Source: Sphaerisporangium aureirubrum (lineage in GTDB: Bacteria > Actinomycetota > Actinomycetes > Streptosporangiales > Streptosporangiaceae). Taken from it: a stretch of 64,000 nucleotides of DNA. Under the pieces are notes generated by a model. The model saw only the letters and a list, made by a program, of their open reading frames with translations, was not told the origin of the DNA and searched no databases. Both the position numbers and the translations under genes were made by a program. Every line of letters begins with the position of its first letter. Positions within the stretch are counted from its first letter, which is position 1. Positions 9,022 through 17,782 of this stretch are shown here, piece by piece. Location: contig NZ_JBHSRF010000016.1 of assembly GCF_042658925.1 (NCBI RefSeq), positions 62,001 through 126,000 on the forward strand, written 5' to 3'.

Positions 9022-9573
9022 CCACCATGGCGGCAGCGTCGTCCCTGAGGCACCGGTCAGCCATGATGGCGGCCTTGTCGTCCCCGGAGTCACCGGTGCC
9101 CCACGATGGCGGCGTCGTCGTCCCTGAGGTGACAGTCGGCCATGATGACGGCCCTGTCGTCCCTGGAATCACCGGTGCCCCACGATGGCGGCGTCGTCGT
9201 CCCTGAGGTGACGGTCGGCCATGATGGCGGCCCTGTCGTCCCTGGAATCACCGGTGCCCCACGATGATGGCGTCGTCGTCCCTGAGGTGACGGTCGGCCA
9301 TGATGACGGCCCTGGCTTCCGCGGAGTCACCGGTGCCCCACGATGGCGGCGTCGTCGTCCCTGAGATAGCGGTCGGCCATGATGGCGGCCCTGGCCTCCT
9401 CGGAGTCACCCGTGCCCCACGATGGAGGCGGTGCCGTCCCTGAGGTGACGGTCGGCCATGATGGCGGCCTTGGCCTCCTCGGAGTCACAGGTGGGCCATG
9501 ATGGGGGCGGTGCCGTCCTGACGTGCCGGTGGGGCCATGATGGCGGTGTTGCCGTCCTGGAGGTGCCGGTGGC
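9022..9573. repeat. 14-copy tandem array with alternating 39/40-bp spacing (79-bp period)
   Basis: A core CCAYGATGG recurs at 9022, 9061, 9101, 9140, 9180, 9219, 9259, 9298, 9338, 9377, 9417, 9456, 9496 and 9535. Distances alternate strictly 39 and 40 bp, giving a 79-bp higher-order unit of two diverged half-units. Most odd half-units contain the near-palindrome GCCATGATGGC. Because 79 is not a multiple of three, no reading frame persists through it. The array ends at the Shine-Dalgarno of the next gene: GGAGG at 9559-9563 belongs to the last half-unit. Confidence 0.9.
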
Positions 9574-10249
9574 CGAGCGGCCGTATGTTCTGCTGTCGGT
9601 GGCGATGTCGATCGACGGGTATATCGATGACACCTCGGCCGCGCCGCTGGCTCTGTCCAACGAGGCGGACTTCGACCGGGTGGATCACGAGCGTGCCGGG
9701 TGCGACGCCATCCTGGTGGGGGCGGGCACCATCCGGGCCGACGATCCACGTCTACTGGTCAGGTCGGCCGACCGCCGGGCGGACCGGGTGCGGCGCGGGC
9801 TCACCGAGACCCCGTTGAAGGTCACCTTCACCACGGCCGGCGGCCTGGACCCCGGCGCGAGGTTCTTCACCCTCGGCGACGTCGAAAAGGTCGTCTACGC
9901 CACCTCCCCCGCCGCCGCCCGCACCAAGGACGCGGTGGGCGCCGTGGCCACCGTCGTCGACGCCGGCGACCCCCTGGACCTGCCGGGCGTCCTCGCCGAC
10001 CTCTCCGCCCGACGCGTCCACCGCCTGATGGTCGAGGGCGGCACCTCCATCCACACCCTGTTCCTCTCCACAGGCCTGGTCGACGAGATCCACCTCGTCA
10101 TAGCCCCCTTCCTCATCGGCGACCCCTCCGCCCCCCGCTTCACAGCCCCGGCCTCCTTCCCCCAGACCCCCACCACCCCCATGCGCCTGGCCGAAGCCCG
10201 CCCCCTCGGCGACGTCGTCCTCCTCCGCTACCTCCCCTCCCCGCCATGA
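9569..10249 (+). CDS. RibD C-terminal-type (DHFR-like) reductase
   Basis: 226 residues of the RibD_C/DHFR-like fold. It opens with the family pattern PYVLLSVAMSIDGYIDD; a later MVEGGTS segment and LVGAGTIRADDP near residues 50-62 are the usual NADPH/substrate-site signatures. This domain reduces the ribosylamino-pyrimidine intermediate of riboflavin synthesis. I chose GTG 9569, with GGAGG five bases upstream; the longer frame from 9458 reads through repeat DNA and is not credible. The stop overlaps the ATG of a deaminase gene (ATGA), so the two encode a split RibD. A stand-alone reductase for another pterin or pyrimidine remains possible. Confidence 0.82.
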   Translation: MAERPYVLLSVAMSIDGYIDDTSAAPLALSNEADFDRVDHERAGCDAILVGAGTIRADDPRLLVRSADRRADRVRRGLTETPLKVTFTTAGGLDPGARFFTLGDVEKVVYATSPAAARTKDAVGAVATVVDAGDPLDLPGVLADLSARRVHRLMVEGGTSIHTLFLSTGLVDEIHLVIAPFLIGDPSAPRFTAPASFPQTPTTPMRLAEARPLGDVVLLRYLPSPP

Positions 10250-10779
10250 CCGCCTCCTCCGACCGCCACCCCCCCGAGGACCGCCACGGACCCGGCGTCC
10301 ACCACGATCCCCCCACCCCCGGCCCTCCCGGCCCGGCGACCGATCTCGCATGGCTGCGCGAGGCGGTGAACCTGTCCCGCCTGTGCCCACGCTCGACCAC
10401 GGCGTTCGCCGTAGGCGCCGTGATCGTCACCTCCACCGGCCAGATCCTCGCCACGGGTTACTCCCGCGAAGCCGACCCCCTCGACCACGCCGAGGAAGCC
10501 GCCCTGGCCAAACTCCCCCCCGACCACCCCCACCTCCGAAACGCCACCATCTACACCTCCCTGGAACCCTGCACCACCCGCGCCTCCCGCCCCCAAGGCT
10601 GCACCCAGTTGATCCTCACCGCAGCGATCCCCCGCGTGGTCTTCGCCTGGCACGAACCCGACGTCTTCACCGACTGCACAGGTGCCGAAACCCTCCGCGA
10701 AGCAGGCGTGGAAGTCATCGAACTCCCCACCCTGGCCCCCGAAGTCCGCGCAGTGAACTCCCACCTGTTCCCCTCCTGA
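10246..10779 (+). CDS. Cytidine/deoxycytidylate deaminase-like protein (RibD N-domain type)
   Basis: 177 residues. After a disordered Pro/His-rich start of about 35 residues the zinc deaminase fold follows: HAEEAAL supplies the first zinc ligand and the catalytic Glu, and EPCTTRASRPQGC supplies the two Cys ligands. The spacing inside PC-x8-C is the long RibD type rather than PCxxC of CDA. It starts in an ATGA overlap with the RibD_C-like reductase, giving tight translational coupling; together they perform the two steps usually fused in RibD. Heavy use of CCC and other C-ending codons resembles the reductase gene. Confidence 0.82.
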   Translation: MTASSDRHPPEDRHGPGVHHDPPTPGPPGPATDLAWLREAVNLSRLCPRSTTAFAVGAVIVTSTGQILATGYSREADPLDHAEEAALAKLPPDHPHLRNATIYTSLEPCTTRASRPQGCTQLILTAAIPRVVFAWHEPDVFTDCTGAETLREAGVEVIELPTLAPEVRAVNSHLFPS

Positions 10780-10835
10780 CCTCCCACCGCCGTACCACAG
10801 CGACAAACCCGCACGTGCTGGGCGCCCCGGGAAAT

Positions 10836-10921
10836 GGTCCTCGCAGAGGACGCGCTCCGCGCGGAAGGCGCAAGGGCTGTCCTCATGCGGGGGACACCCC
10901 CGCACCCCCGAGCCTGCCGGG
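10836..10921 (+). repeat. Dispersed repeat A, copy 1
   Basis: An 86-bp element with two hairpins: an outer arm pair of the type CCTTGCG / CGCAAGG enclosing a GCGCGCTCCGCGCG-like hairpin (diverged here), then the perfect hairpin GCGGGGGACACCCCCGC at 10887-10903. Three further copies lie at 35602-35686, 35965-36048 and 56482-56568. Confidence 0.85.
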
Positions 10922-10966
10922 CTCACCCTGCGCCTCCGCGAGGCGTTCCGTCAGGCCGGTGTCCGG

Positions 10967-11016
10967 CCGTACGGCGGCGCCGGATTCGCCGTACAACGTC
11001 CCACCGACCCGGCGCC
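10967..11016 (-). repeat. Dispersed repeat B, reversed copy
   Basis: About 50 bp related in reverse to the B elements at 33749-35512 and 56396: a CCGTACGGCGGCGCCG start and a distal GGCGCC, with the internal CGCCGTAC present. It sits 45 bp from repeat A copy 1. Confidence 0.7.
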
Positions 11017-11502
11017 GATGAGACCAACCCCGACGAGGCGACGCCGCTTCGCGCCGCCGCCCGCCACGCGGCGGACGACCCGATGTCCGTGGGCGCTCAC
11101 GGATATGGGCCTCGCGGGCGGCGGGCTCCGCGCGAAACAAGGGCTGTTCCGGATGCCTGCGGTGGAAATCTTGGGGTGGGCGGAACAGGCCGAGGTGGTT
11201 GGGGACAGCCGGGGCAGAGCGGCGGTCGTGACGCGTGGGCCCCTTGTGGTCGAGCTGGGGCGGCGGCAGGCGTAGCTGGGTTGCACCCGGGCCAGCGGTG
11301 GCTAACCCAGCCGCCAGGCTCCAAAAAATGCACAGTCCGAGCCGAAGGCGAGGCCCATTTTCGAGAGCCGTTCAGGCCGCGTGGGTGGTCACGGTGCGTG
11401 TGCGGGTGGGTGGGTGGTGGCTGTGGAGGGGGTGGGGGAGCGGTTAAGATGCAGCGGGCGCTGTTGTGCCGCTGTGCGGCTGAGCTTAGGAGTTTGTGGC
11501 AG

Positions 11503-11592
11503 ATGTACAAGGAGTTCGCGCTTGAGGTCGTGGTCTGGCTGATTCCTGTGGTCATTCTGCTTGGGGTCGCTTACCTCGTCACAGCGGGCTGA
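11503..11592 (+). CDS. 29-residue single-helix membrane peptide
   Basis: ATG at 11503 with AGGAG at 11488-11492. The peptide is a Lys/Glu-containing N-terminus (MYKEFALEV) followed by an uninterrupted hydrophobic helix and a short end, the layout of tiny bacterial membrane proteins. It lies 98 bp upstream of the YyaL-like gene with no clear terminator between. No homologue is recognised; it could be spurious. Confidence 0.4.
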   Translation: MYKEFALEVVVWLIPVVILLGVAYLVTAG

Positions 11593-11690
11593 CAGCTGGA
11601 GGGCCTCCTGCGAGGGGGTTCGGTGTGCCGACGTTCCGGACATGATGGGAGACGTCGGAGTGCACTGGATTCCATGCCGTAGGAGGACCT

Positions 11691-13661
11691 ATGAACAGGC
11701 TGCGGAATGCGACTAGCCCTTATTTGCTTCAGCACGCGGGCAATCCCGTCGACTGGCACGAATGGGGCGCGGAGGCGTTCGCGGAGGCGCGGCGGCGGGA
11801 TGTGCCGCTGCTGATCTCGGTGGGGTATTCCGCCTGCCACTGGTGTCATGTGATGGCCCATGAGTCCTTTGAGGACGTGGCGACGGCGCGGTCCATGAAC
11901 GCCAAGTTCGTGAACGTCAAGGTGGACCGCGAGGAGCGGCCGGACGTGGACGCGGTGTACATGAGCGCCACCACGGCCATGACCGGCCACGGCGGCTGGC
12001 CGATGACGGTGTTCGCCACCCCGGAGGGCCATCCCTTCTACGCGGGCACCTACTTCCCGAGGCAGCAGTTCCAGCGGCTGCTGTCCGCCGTGTCGCAGGC
12101 GTGGACGCAGGACCGCGAGGGTGTGCTGACCCAGGGCGGCAAGGTGGTGGAGGCGCTGGACCAGGCGGTGCTCCTGTCCGGGCCCGCGCCCACCGCCGAG
12201 GTCACCGAGAAGGCCGTCCGCGACCTCGCCACCACGTTCGACCCCCGGCGGGGCGGCTTCGGGGGGGCGCCGAAGTTCCCGCCGTCCATGGTGCTGGAGT
12301 TCCTGCTGCGCCACGGCACGGACGAGGCCGTCGAGATGGCGGGCGTCACGCTGGAGGCCATGGCCAGGGGCGGCATCTACGACCAGCTCGGCGGCGGGTT
12401 CGCCCGGTACAGCGTGGACGCCGAGTGGGTGGTGCCGCACTTTGAGAAGATGCTGTACGACAACGCGCTGCTGATGCGGGTCTACACCCACTGGTGGCGC
12501 GCCACCGGCTCCCCCCTGGCCCGGCGGGTCGTGCTGGAGACCGCGGAGTGGCTGCTGCGCGAGATGCGCACCACCGAGGGGGGCTTCGCCTCCGCCCTGG
12601 ACGCCGACAGCGAGGGCGAGGAGGGCCGTTTCTACGTATGGACACCGGCGCAGCTTCGCGAGGTGCTCGGCACCGAGCGGGGCGACCTGGCGGCGTCGTT
12701 GTTCGACGTGACCGGCGCGGGGACGTTCGAGCACGGCACCTCGGTGCTCCAGCTGCCCGCGGACCCGGACGACGCGGCGCTGCTGGACGCCGTGCGGGCC
12801 GAGTTGTTCGCCGCCCGCTCGGCCCGGGTGCGGCCAGGCAGGGACGACAAGATCGTGGCCGCATGGAACGGCCTGGCGATCGCGGCGCTGGCCGAGGCGG
12901 GAGCGCTGTTCGGCCGCCCCGACCTGGTCGACGCGGCCCGCGGCGCCGCCGAGCTGATCGACGGCCTGCACACCGACGGCGCGCGGCTCTGGCGCACCTC
13001 GCGGGACGGCCGCGCGGGCAGGAACGCGGGCGTGCTGGAGGACTACGCGGACGTCGCCGAGGGATTCCTCGCCCTGTACGGCGTGACCGGCGAGGTCCGG
13101 TGGTTCGAGCGGGCGGGCGCGCTGCTCGGCACGGTGCTCGACCGCTTCCCCGACGGCGAGGGCGGCTTCTACGACACCCCGGACGACGGCGAGCAGCTGT
13201 TCCAGCGCCCGCGCGACGCCACCGACGGCGCCACCCCGTCGGGCCGCTTCGCCGCCGCCGGGGCCCTGCTGACCTACGCCGCCCTCACCGGCTCGGCCCG
13301 CCACCGCGCCGCCGCCGAGGAGGCGCTCGGCATGGTCTCCGCCCTGGCCCCGCGGCACTCCCGCTTCGCCGGCTGGGGCCTGGCGGTGACCGAGGCGGCG
13401 CTGGCCGGGCCCGTGGAGGTGGCCATCACCGGCGCACCGGACGACCCCCGCACATCAGCACTGCATCGGGCCGCGCTGATGTCCGGCGCGCCGGGCCTGG
13501 TGATCGCCCTGGGCGACGGCGACGTCCCCCTGATGCGCGACCGGGGGCTGGTCGGCGGCGAGCCCGCCGCGTACGTCTGCCGGAACTTCACCTGCCGCCT
13601 GCCGGTCACCACCCCGGCCGACCTGACCAGAGAGCTGCTCGTCAGCGCCGTGGGGCGTTGA
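11691..13661 (+). CDS. YyaL/SSP411-like thioredoxin-domain protein (DUF255)
   Basis: 656 residues, the usual length of the COG1331 family. The N-terminal thioredoxin-like domain carries the diagnostic SACHWCHVM segment at about residues 47-55, followed by E-S-F-D/E and VDREERPD. The rest is an (alpha/alpha)-barrel with the conserved GGF..PKFP, DALDADSEGEEG-like and DDKI..WNGL segments. The function is unproven; a sugar-epimerase-like or thiol-dependent role has been suggested for the fold. ATG 11691 is preceded by AGGAGGAC (11681-11688). The 3' end overlaps the 3' end of the convergent PBP gene by 20 bp. Confidence 0.9.
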   Translation: MNRLRNATSPYLLQHAGNPVDWHEWGAEAFAEARRRDVPLLISVGYSACHWCHVMAHESFEDVATARSMNAKFVNVKVDREERPDVDAVYMSATTAMTGHGGWPMTVFATPEGHPFYAGTYFPRQQFQRLLSAVSQAWTQDREGVLTQGGKVVEALDQAVLLSGPAPTAEVTEKAVRDLATTFDPRRGGFGGAPKFPPSMVLEFLLRHGTDEAVEMAGVTLEAMARGGIYDQLGGGFARYSVDAEWVVPHFEKMLYDNALLMRVYTHWWRATGSPLARRVVLETAEWLLREMRTTEGGFASALDADSEGEEGRFYVWTPAQLREVLGTERGDLAASLFDVTGAGTFEHGTSVLQLPADPDDAALLDAVRAELFAARSARVRPGRDDKIVAAWNGLAIAALAEAGALFGRPDLVDAARGAAELIDGLHTDGARLWRTSRDGRAGRNAGVLEDYADVAEGFLALYGVTGEVRWFERAGALLGTVLDRFPDGEGGFYDTPDDGEQLFQRPRDATDGATPSGRFAAAGALLTYAALTGSARHRAAAEEALGMVSALAPRHSRFAGWGLAVTEAALAGPVEVAITGAPDDPRTSALHRAALMSGAPGLVIALGDGDVPLMRDRGLVGGEPAAYVCRNFTCRLPVTTPADLTRELLVSAVGR

Positions 13662-15798
13662 GCTCCACGGGGGGCTCGGTGGCCGGAGGGTCCTGAGGGT
13701 TCGGATCGCCGTCCGGGCCCTCGTCGGGACCGGGGCCGTCGTCCGGCGGGCCGGGCGGGCCGTCGCCGGGCGGCGGCGGCTCGGGCGTGCCGGACGGCGG
13801 CGGCTCGGACGGCGGGGTGGTCGGCGCGCCGTCGGGCGGCGGCGAGGCGTTGTCGTTCCAGCCGTCGTTGTTGTTCCAGCCGTTGTCCGGGTCGTTCCAG
13901 CCCTGGTTGCCGTACCAGTTGTTCGGGTCGTACGACACCGGCTCGGGGAACTGCTTGACCGGCTTGCCCTCCATGGCCTCGGTCATGAAGGCCTTCCAGA
14001 CCTGGGCGGGCAGCGAGCCGCCGAACAGCGCGCCGTAGCCGGGGACCCGGACGGTCTTGTTGTCGTCCCTGAACATGTTGACGGCGGTGGAGAGCTGCGG
14101 GGTGAAGCCGACGAACCACACCGAGCTGGACGCGTCGCTGGTGCCGGTCTTGCCCGCCACCGGCCGGTCGTACAGGCGGGCCGCGGTGCCGGTGCCGCCC
14201 TCCACCGCCTGGCGCATCGCGTAGGTGGCGTCGGCGGCGGTGTCCTCCTTGAACGCCCGCACGGCGGAGGCGGCGAACTTCCTGGCCAGCCCCTGGGCGT
14301 CGGTGACGGCGCGGATGACGTGCGCCTCGCGGTGCACACCCTGCGCGGCGAACGTGGCGAAACCGGACGCCTGCTGCACGGCGCTCACCGAGGCCGTGCC
14401 GAGCGGGAAGGTGGGGAAGGACTTCTGCAGGGCCAGCTGGTCGGCCGGGATGCCGGCCGCCTCTGCGGCCTTGGCGATCTTGCTGAGGCCGACCCGCTGC
14501 CCGAGGTCCACGAAGGCGGTGTTGACGGAGTTGCGGGTCGCCTCCACGAGGTCGATCGACGCGCCGTACGACGTCCCGCCGGAGTTCGGGATGGGGTCGC
14601 GGGCGGAGGCCACCCTGATCGGGGAGTTGCCGTTGACCCGGGTGGTGAGCCCCAGGCCGTCCTCCAGCGCCGCCGCCAGCGCGTACGGCTTGAAGGTGGA
14701 CCCGGCCTGCACCTTGGCGGAGAACGCGTTGTCGTACTGGTTGTCGCGGTAGTCCTTGCCGCCGTAGAAGGCGACCACCTCACCGGTGGTGGGGTCCACG
14801 GCGGCGAGCCCGGTGCGCACCTTGCCGGGCACCTCGTCGGGCAGCGTGTCCTTGACCGCGCGGGCCGCCGCGCCCATCAGGCGCTTGTCGAAGGTCGTGG
14901 TGATCTTCAGCCCGCCCTGCTGGATCTCCTCGTCGGTGAAGCCGCGGCGGTTCAGCTCGGCCCGCACCTGCGCCAGGATGTAGCCCTTCTGGCCGCTGAG
15001 CGACAGGGGGTTCTTCAGCTTGGCGAGCTTGGGAAAGGTCATCGTGGCCGCCTCGGACGGCGTGAGCGCCCGGGTCTGCACCATCGCGCCCACCACGGCC
15101 TGCCAGCGGCCCTCTGCGGCGACTAGGTCGGCGCCCCGCGGCGCGGCGAAGCGGGACGGCTGCTGGATCACCGCGGCCAGGTAGGCGCCCTCGGACGGCG
15201 TCAGCTTGCCGACGTTCTTGTCGAAGTACGCCTGCGCGGCGGCCTGGATGCCGTACGCGCCGCGGCCGAAGTAGATGGTGTTGAGGTACTGCTCCAGGAC
15301 CCAGGCCTTGGACCTGGACCTGTCGACCTTCAGCGAGATCATGATCTCTTTGAGCTTGCGCGCCGCGGACCGTTCCTGGCTGAGCCCGCTGTAGTAGTTG
15401 CGCACCAGCTGCTGGGTGATGGTGGAGCCGCCCTGGAGCTGGTTGCCGGTGACGGTCGACCACATGGCGCGGACGGTGCCCTGCAGAGACACGCCTTGGT
15501 CCTGGTAAAAAGTTCGGTTCTCCACGGAGATGACCGCGTCCTGGACGTATTTCGGCACCTGGTCCAGCCGGACGTTCTTACGGTTCACGCCCTGGCGGGC
15601 GAGCACGCTCTTGCCGTCGCGGTAGTAGATGGTCGAGCCCTGCGCGGTGGCGAGCTTCTGCGTGGTGTCGGGGATCGGCGTGAGGACCCAGGCGATGGCG
15701 AGGGCGCCGACGACGGCGAGGAAGGCGACGGCCCCGGCGATCAGGAAACGACGGAGAACGCGTCGCCTGGTCCGGCCGGTCTTCCCCTCGGCCCCCAC
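13642..15798 (-). CDS. Class A penicillin-binding protein (bifunctional transglycosylase/transpeptidase)
   Basis: About 718 residues. After a cytoplasmic Arg-rich stretch and one membrane anchor come the GT51 domain (ENRTFYQDQG, GGSTITQQL) and the transpeptidase with SxxK (AGSTFK), SVN (RNSVNTA) and KTGT. This enzyme polymerises and cross-links peptidoglycan outside the membrane. The tail of roughly 100 residues is disordered, first Asn/Trp-rich (NNWYGNQGWN), then Pro/Gly/Asp-rich. I prefer GTG 15798 with GGGGGTGA upstream; ATG 15909 in the same frame lacks a Shine-Dalgarno. The 3' end overlaps the YyaL-like gene. Confidence 0.9.
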   Translation of the reverse strand: MGAEGKTGRTRRRVLRRFLIAGAVAFLAVVGALAIAWVLTPIPDTTQKLATAQGSTIYYRDGKSVLARQGVNRKNVRLDQVPKYVQDAVISVENRTFYQDQGVSLQGTVRAMWSTVTGNQLQGGSTITQQLVRNYYSGLSQERSAARKLKEIMISLKVDRSRSKAWVLEQYLNTIYFGRGAYGIQAAAQAYFDKNVGKLTPSEGAYLAAVIQQPSRFAAPRGADLVAAEGRWQAVVGAMVQTRALTPSEAATMTFPKLAKLKNPLSLSGQKGYILAQVRAELNRRGFTDEEIQQGGLKITTTFDKRLMGAAARAVKDTLPDEVPGKVRTGLAAVDPTTGEVVAFYGGKDYRDNQYDNAFSAKVQAGSTFKPYALAAALEDGLGLTTRVNGNSPIRVASARDPIPNSGGTSYGASIDLVEATRNSVNTAFVDLGQRVGLSKIAKAAEAAGIPADQLALQKSFPTFPLGTASVSAVQQASGFATFAAQGVHREAHVIRAVTDAQGLARKFAASAVRAFKEDTAADATYAMRQAVEGGTGTAARLYDRPVAGKTGTSDASSSVWFVGFTPQLSTAVNMFRDDNKTVRVPGYGALFGGSLPAQVWKAFMTEAMEGKPVKQFPEPVSYDPNNWYGNQGWNDPDNGWNNNDGWNDNASPPPDGAPTTPPSEPPPSGTPEPPPPGDGPPGPPDDGPGPDEGPDGDPNPQDPPATEPPVELNAPRR

Positions 15799-16003
15799 GG
15801 CGTCACCCCCGATCTGCTGCTCAGCTAAACCCCCGTAAGCTGGGCGGACCGTCCAATCTAAACCATAGATAGCGCTGCTCGGCCCGTCGAGCCGCCTCGC
15901 GAACTTCATATGGCCGAGGGTGGAATCAGGTCAGAGCAGGGCATCGGCCGCGGGGCCCGCGGGGAATAATTCGCCAGGTGAGGCCCAAGACGGTGGGAGC
16001 GTT

Positions 16004-16483
16004 TCAGTTCGTCCCGTGCCGCGGCGCGTCGGCGACCAATGGCAGCACACGATAGACGACCGGCGTGTCCAAGGCGATCACCGACGACGTGCGCACCACG
16101 CCCTCGACCTCCACGATCAGGTCGATGACGCGCTGCAGGTCGGCGTTGCTGCGGGCGACCACCCGGCACAGCATGTCGTCCCCGCCGGTGATCGTGTGCA
16201 CCTCCAGCACCACCGGGATGCGGGCCAGGAGCCCCGCGACCGGGTCGTGCCCGCTGACCTGCCGGATGTGCAGGGTGACGAACGCGGTCACGGTGTAGCC
16301 GAGCGCGGCCGGGTCGACCTCCGGGCCGAACCCGATGATCACCCCGCTCGCCATGAGACGGTCCAGCCGCGCCTGCACGGTGCCCCGGGCGACCCCGAGC
16401 CGCCGGGACGCCTCCAGCACGCCCACTCGGGGCTCGGCGGCCAGCAGGGTGATCAGGCGGACGTCCAGCTCATCGATCGTCAT
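16004..16483 (-). CDS. Lrp/AsnC-family transcriptional regulator
   Basis: 159 residues: an N-terminal helix-turn-helix (LDVRLITLLAAEPR...ASRRLGVARGTVQARLDRL) and a C-terminal RAM/ACT-like domain with the GGDDMLCRVVA segment that forms the ligand-binding dimer interface. It is divergent from hppD with about 100 bp between, so it probably senses an aromatic amino acid or keto acid and controls hppD and itself. ATG 16483 gives the usual short lead before LD; ATG 16495 is the alternative. Neither has a Shine-Dalgarno. A perfect palindrome covers both start codons. Confidence 0.88.
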   Translation of the reverse strand: MTIDELDVRLITLLAAEPRVGVLEASRRLGVARGTVQARLDRLMASGVIIGFGPEVDPAALGYTVTAFVTLHIRQVSGHDPVAGLLARIPVVLEVHTITGGDDMLCRVVARSNADLQRVIDLIVEVEGVVRTSSVIALDTPVVYRVLPLVADAPRHGTN

Positions 16484-16586
16484 GCTGTACAGCATTGCCG
16501 ACGATGTCCGGATTCAGCTAGGCAACTTGTGCACTGAATTTTCTATCGCTTGCACATATAGGCCACCTCACCGGAAGGTGGGGCTC
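16482..16586. promoter_or_regulatory. Divergent lrp-hppD control region
   Basis: Two symmetric elements are visible. ATGCTGTACAGCAT (16482-16495) is a perfect 14-bp palindrome over the regulator's start. TGTGCA (16528-16533) and TGCACA (16551-16556) form an inverted pair on the hppD side, next to the A/T-rich stretch 16537-16548. They are candidate operators for the adjacent Lrp protein; binding is not shown. Confidence 0.5.
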
Positions 16587-17687
16587 ATGAGCGATGTATT
16601 TCCCGTGCATGGCATGGACTCAGTGGTCTTCGCCGTCGGCAACGCCAAGCAGGCGGCGCACTACTACTCCTCCGCCTTCGGCATGCGCCTGGTCGCCTAC
16701 AAGGGGCCGGAGACGGGGAGCCGCGACGAGGTGGCCTACGTGCTGAGCTCGGGCGGCGCGCGCTTCGAGCTGCGCGGCTCGACGCGGCCCGGCACCGGGA
16801 TCGCCGAGCACGTCGCCCGGCACGGCGACGGCGTGATCGACCTCGCCCTGGACGTGCCGGACGTCGAGTCGGCCTACGCCCACGCCCTGGCGCACGGCGC
16901 CCGCGGGCTCGCCGAGCCGTACGTGATGGAGGACGAGCACGGCAAGGTGGTGCTGGCCGCCATCGCGACCTACGGCGAGACCCGCCACACGCTGATCGAC
17001 AGGTCCAACTACAGCGGCGTGTACCTGCCGGGGTACGTGCCCGCGCGGCCGCTCGTCGAGCCGCCGGCCAAGCGGTACTTCCAGGCGATCGACCACTGCG
17101 TGGGGAACGTCGAGCTCGGCAAGATGGACGAGTGGGTGGAGTTCTACAAGAACGTGATGGGCTTCACCAACATGGCGGAGTTCATCGGCGACGACATCGC
17201 CACCGAATACTCGGCGCTGATGTCGAAGGTCGTCGCCAACGGGACCCGCAAGGTGAAGTTCCCGCTGAACGAGCCGGCGATCAGCCGTAAGAAGTCGCAG
17301 ATCGACGAGTACCTCGAGTTCTACGGCGGTCCGGGCGTGCAGCACATCGCGCTCGCGACCAACGACATCCTGCGCACCGTGCGGGAGATGCGGGCCGCCG
17401 GGGTCGAGTTCCTAGACACGCCCGACTCCTACTACGACGACCCCGAGCTGCGCGCCCGGATCGGCGAGGTGCGGGTGCCGGTCGAGGAGCTGAAGCGTGA
17501 GCGGGTGCTGGTGGACCGCGACGAGGACGGCTACCTGCTGCAGATCTTCACCAAGCCCGTGCAGGACCGGCCGACCGTGTTCTTCGAGTTCATCGAGCGT
17601 CACGGCTCGCTCGGCTTCGGCAAGGGCAACTTCAAGGCGTTGTTCGAGGCCATCGAGCGCGAACAGGACCGTCGCGGCAACCTCTGA
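16587..17687 (+). CDS. hppD: 4-Hydroxyphenylpyruvate dioxygenase
   Basis: 366 residues with two vicinal-oxygen-chelate halves. It converts 4-hydroxyphenylpyruvate to homogentisate in tyrosine catabolism. The iron triad is visible: H170 in AIDHCVGNV, H253 in GVQHIAL and E334 in FFEFIERHG. The C-terminal GFGKGNFKALFEAIEREQ is diagnostic. ATG 16587 has GGAAGGTGGGG at 16572-16582; the frame is open upstream to 16335 but shows no protein character there. Divergent from an Lrp-type regulator. Confidence 0.96.
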   Translation: MSDVFPVHGMDSVVFAVGNAKQAAHYYSSAFGMRLVAYKGPETGSRDEVAYVLSSGGARFELRGSTRPGTGIAEHVARHGDGVIDLALDVPDVESAYAHALAHGARGLAEPYVMEDEHGKVVLAAIATYGETRHTLIDRSNYSGVYLPGYVPARPLVEPPAKRYFQAIDHCVGNVELGKMDEWVEFYKNVMGFTNMAEFIGDDIATEYSALMSKVVANGTRKVKFPLNEPAISRKKSQIDEYLEFYGGPGVQHIALATNDILRTVREMRAAGVEFLDTPDSYYDDPELRARIGEVRVPVEELKRERVLVDRDEDGYLLQIFTKPVQDRPTVFFEFIERHGSLGFGKGNFKALFEAIEREQDRRGNL

Positions 17688-17782
17688 AGTCCTTCCCCAG
17701 GGTGGGGAAAAGTTCCACCGCGCGGCCCGGGCATTGTCGTGGATGCCTGATGACCTGGCCCTTCTCGCGTAGGCTGCACGGC

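Larger units (their letters stand above)
10780..11690. other. Repeat-bearing intergenic region
   Basis: No conserved protein is encoded in this 0.9-kb gap. It holds one copy of dispersed repeat A (10836-10921), one reversed copy of repeat B (10967-11016), an inverted repeat GCTGGGTT / AACCCAGC (11275-11282 and 11304-11311), and one credible mini-gene (11503-11592). The longer frame 10834-11592 runs through repeat DNA and is rejected as a whole. Confidence 0.6.

Noticed and set aside
8883..9206. Open frame with GHDGG-type peptides in the 79-bp array
   Set aside because: The 79-bp period shifts the frame at each unit, so no continuous repeat protein exists.
9458..9568. Upstream extension of the RibD_C-like protein
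   Set aside because: The extra 37 residues are a translation of the tandem array; GTG 9569 has a good Shine-Dalgarno and starts at the family's N-terminus.
16335..16586. Longer hppD reading frame
   Set aside because: It would cover the divergent regulator's coding sequence and the promoter; ATG 16587 has a Shine-Dalgarno and the family N-terminus.
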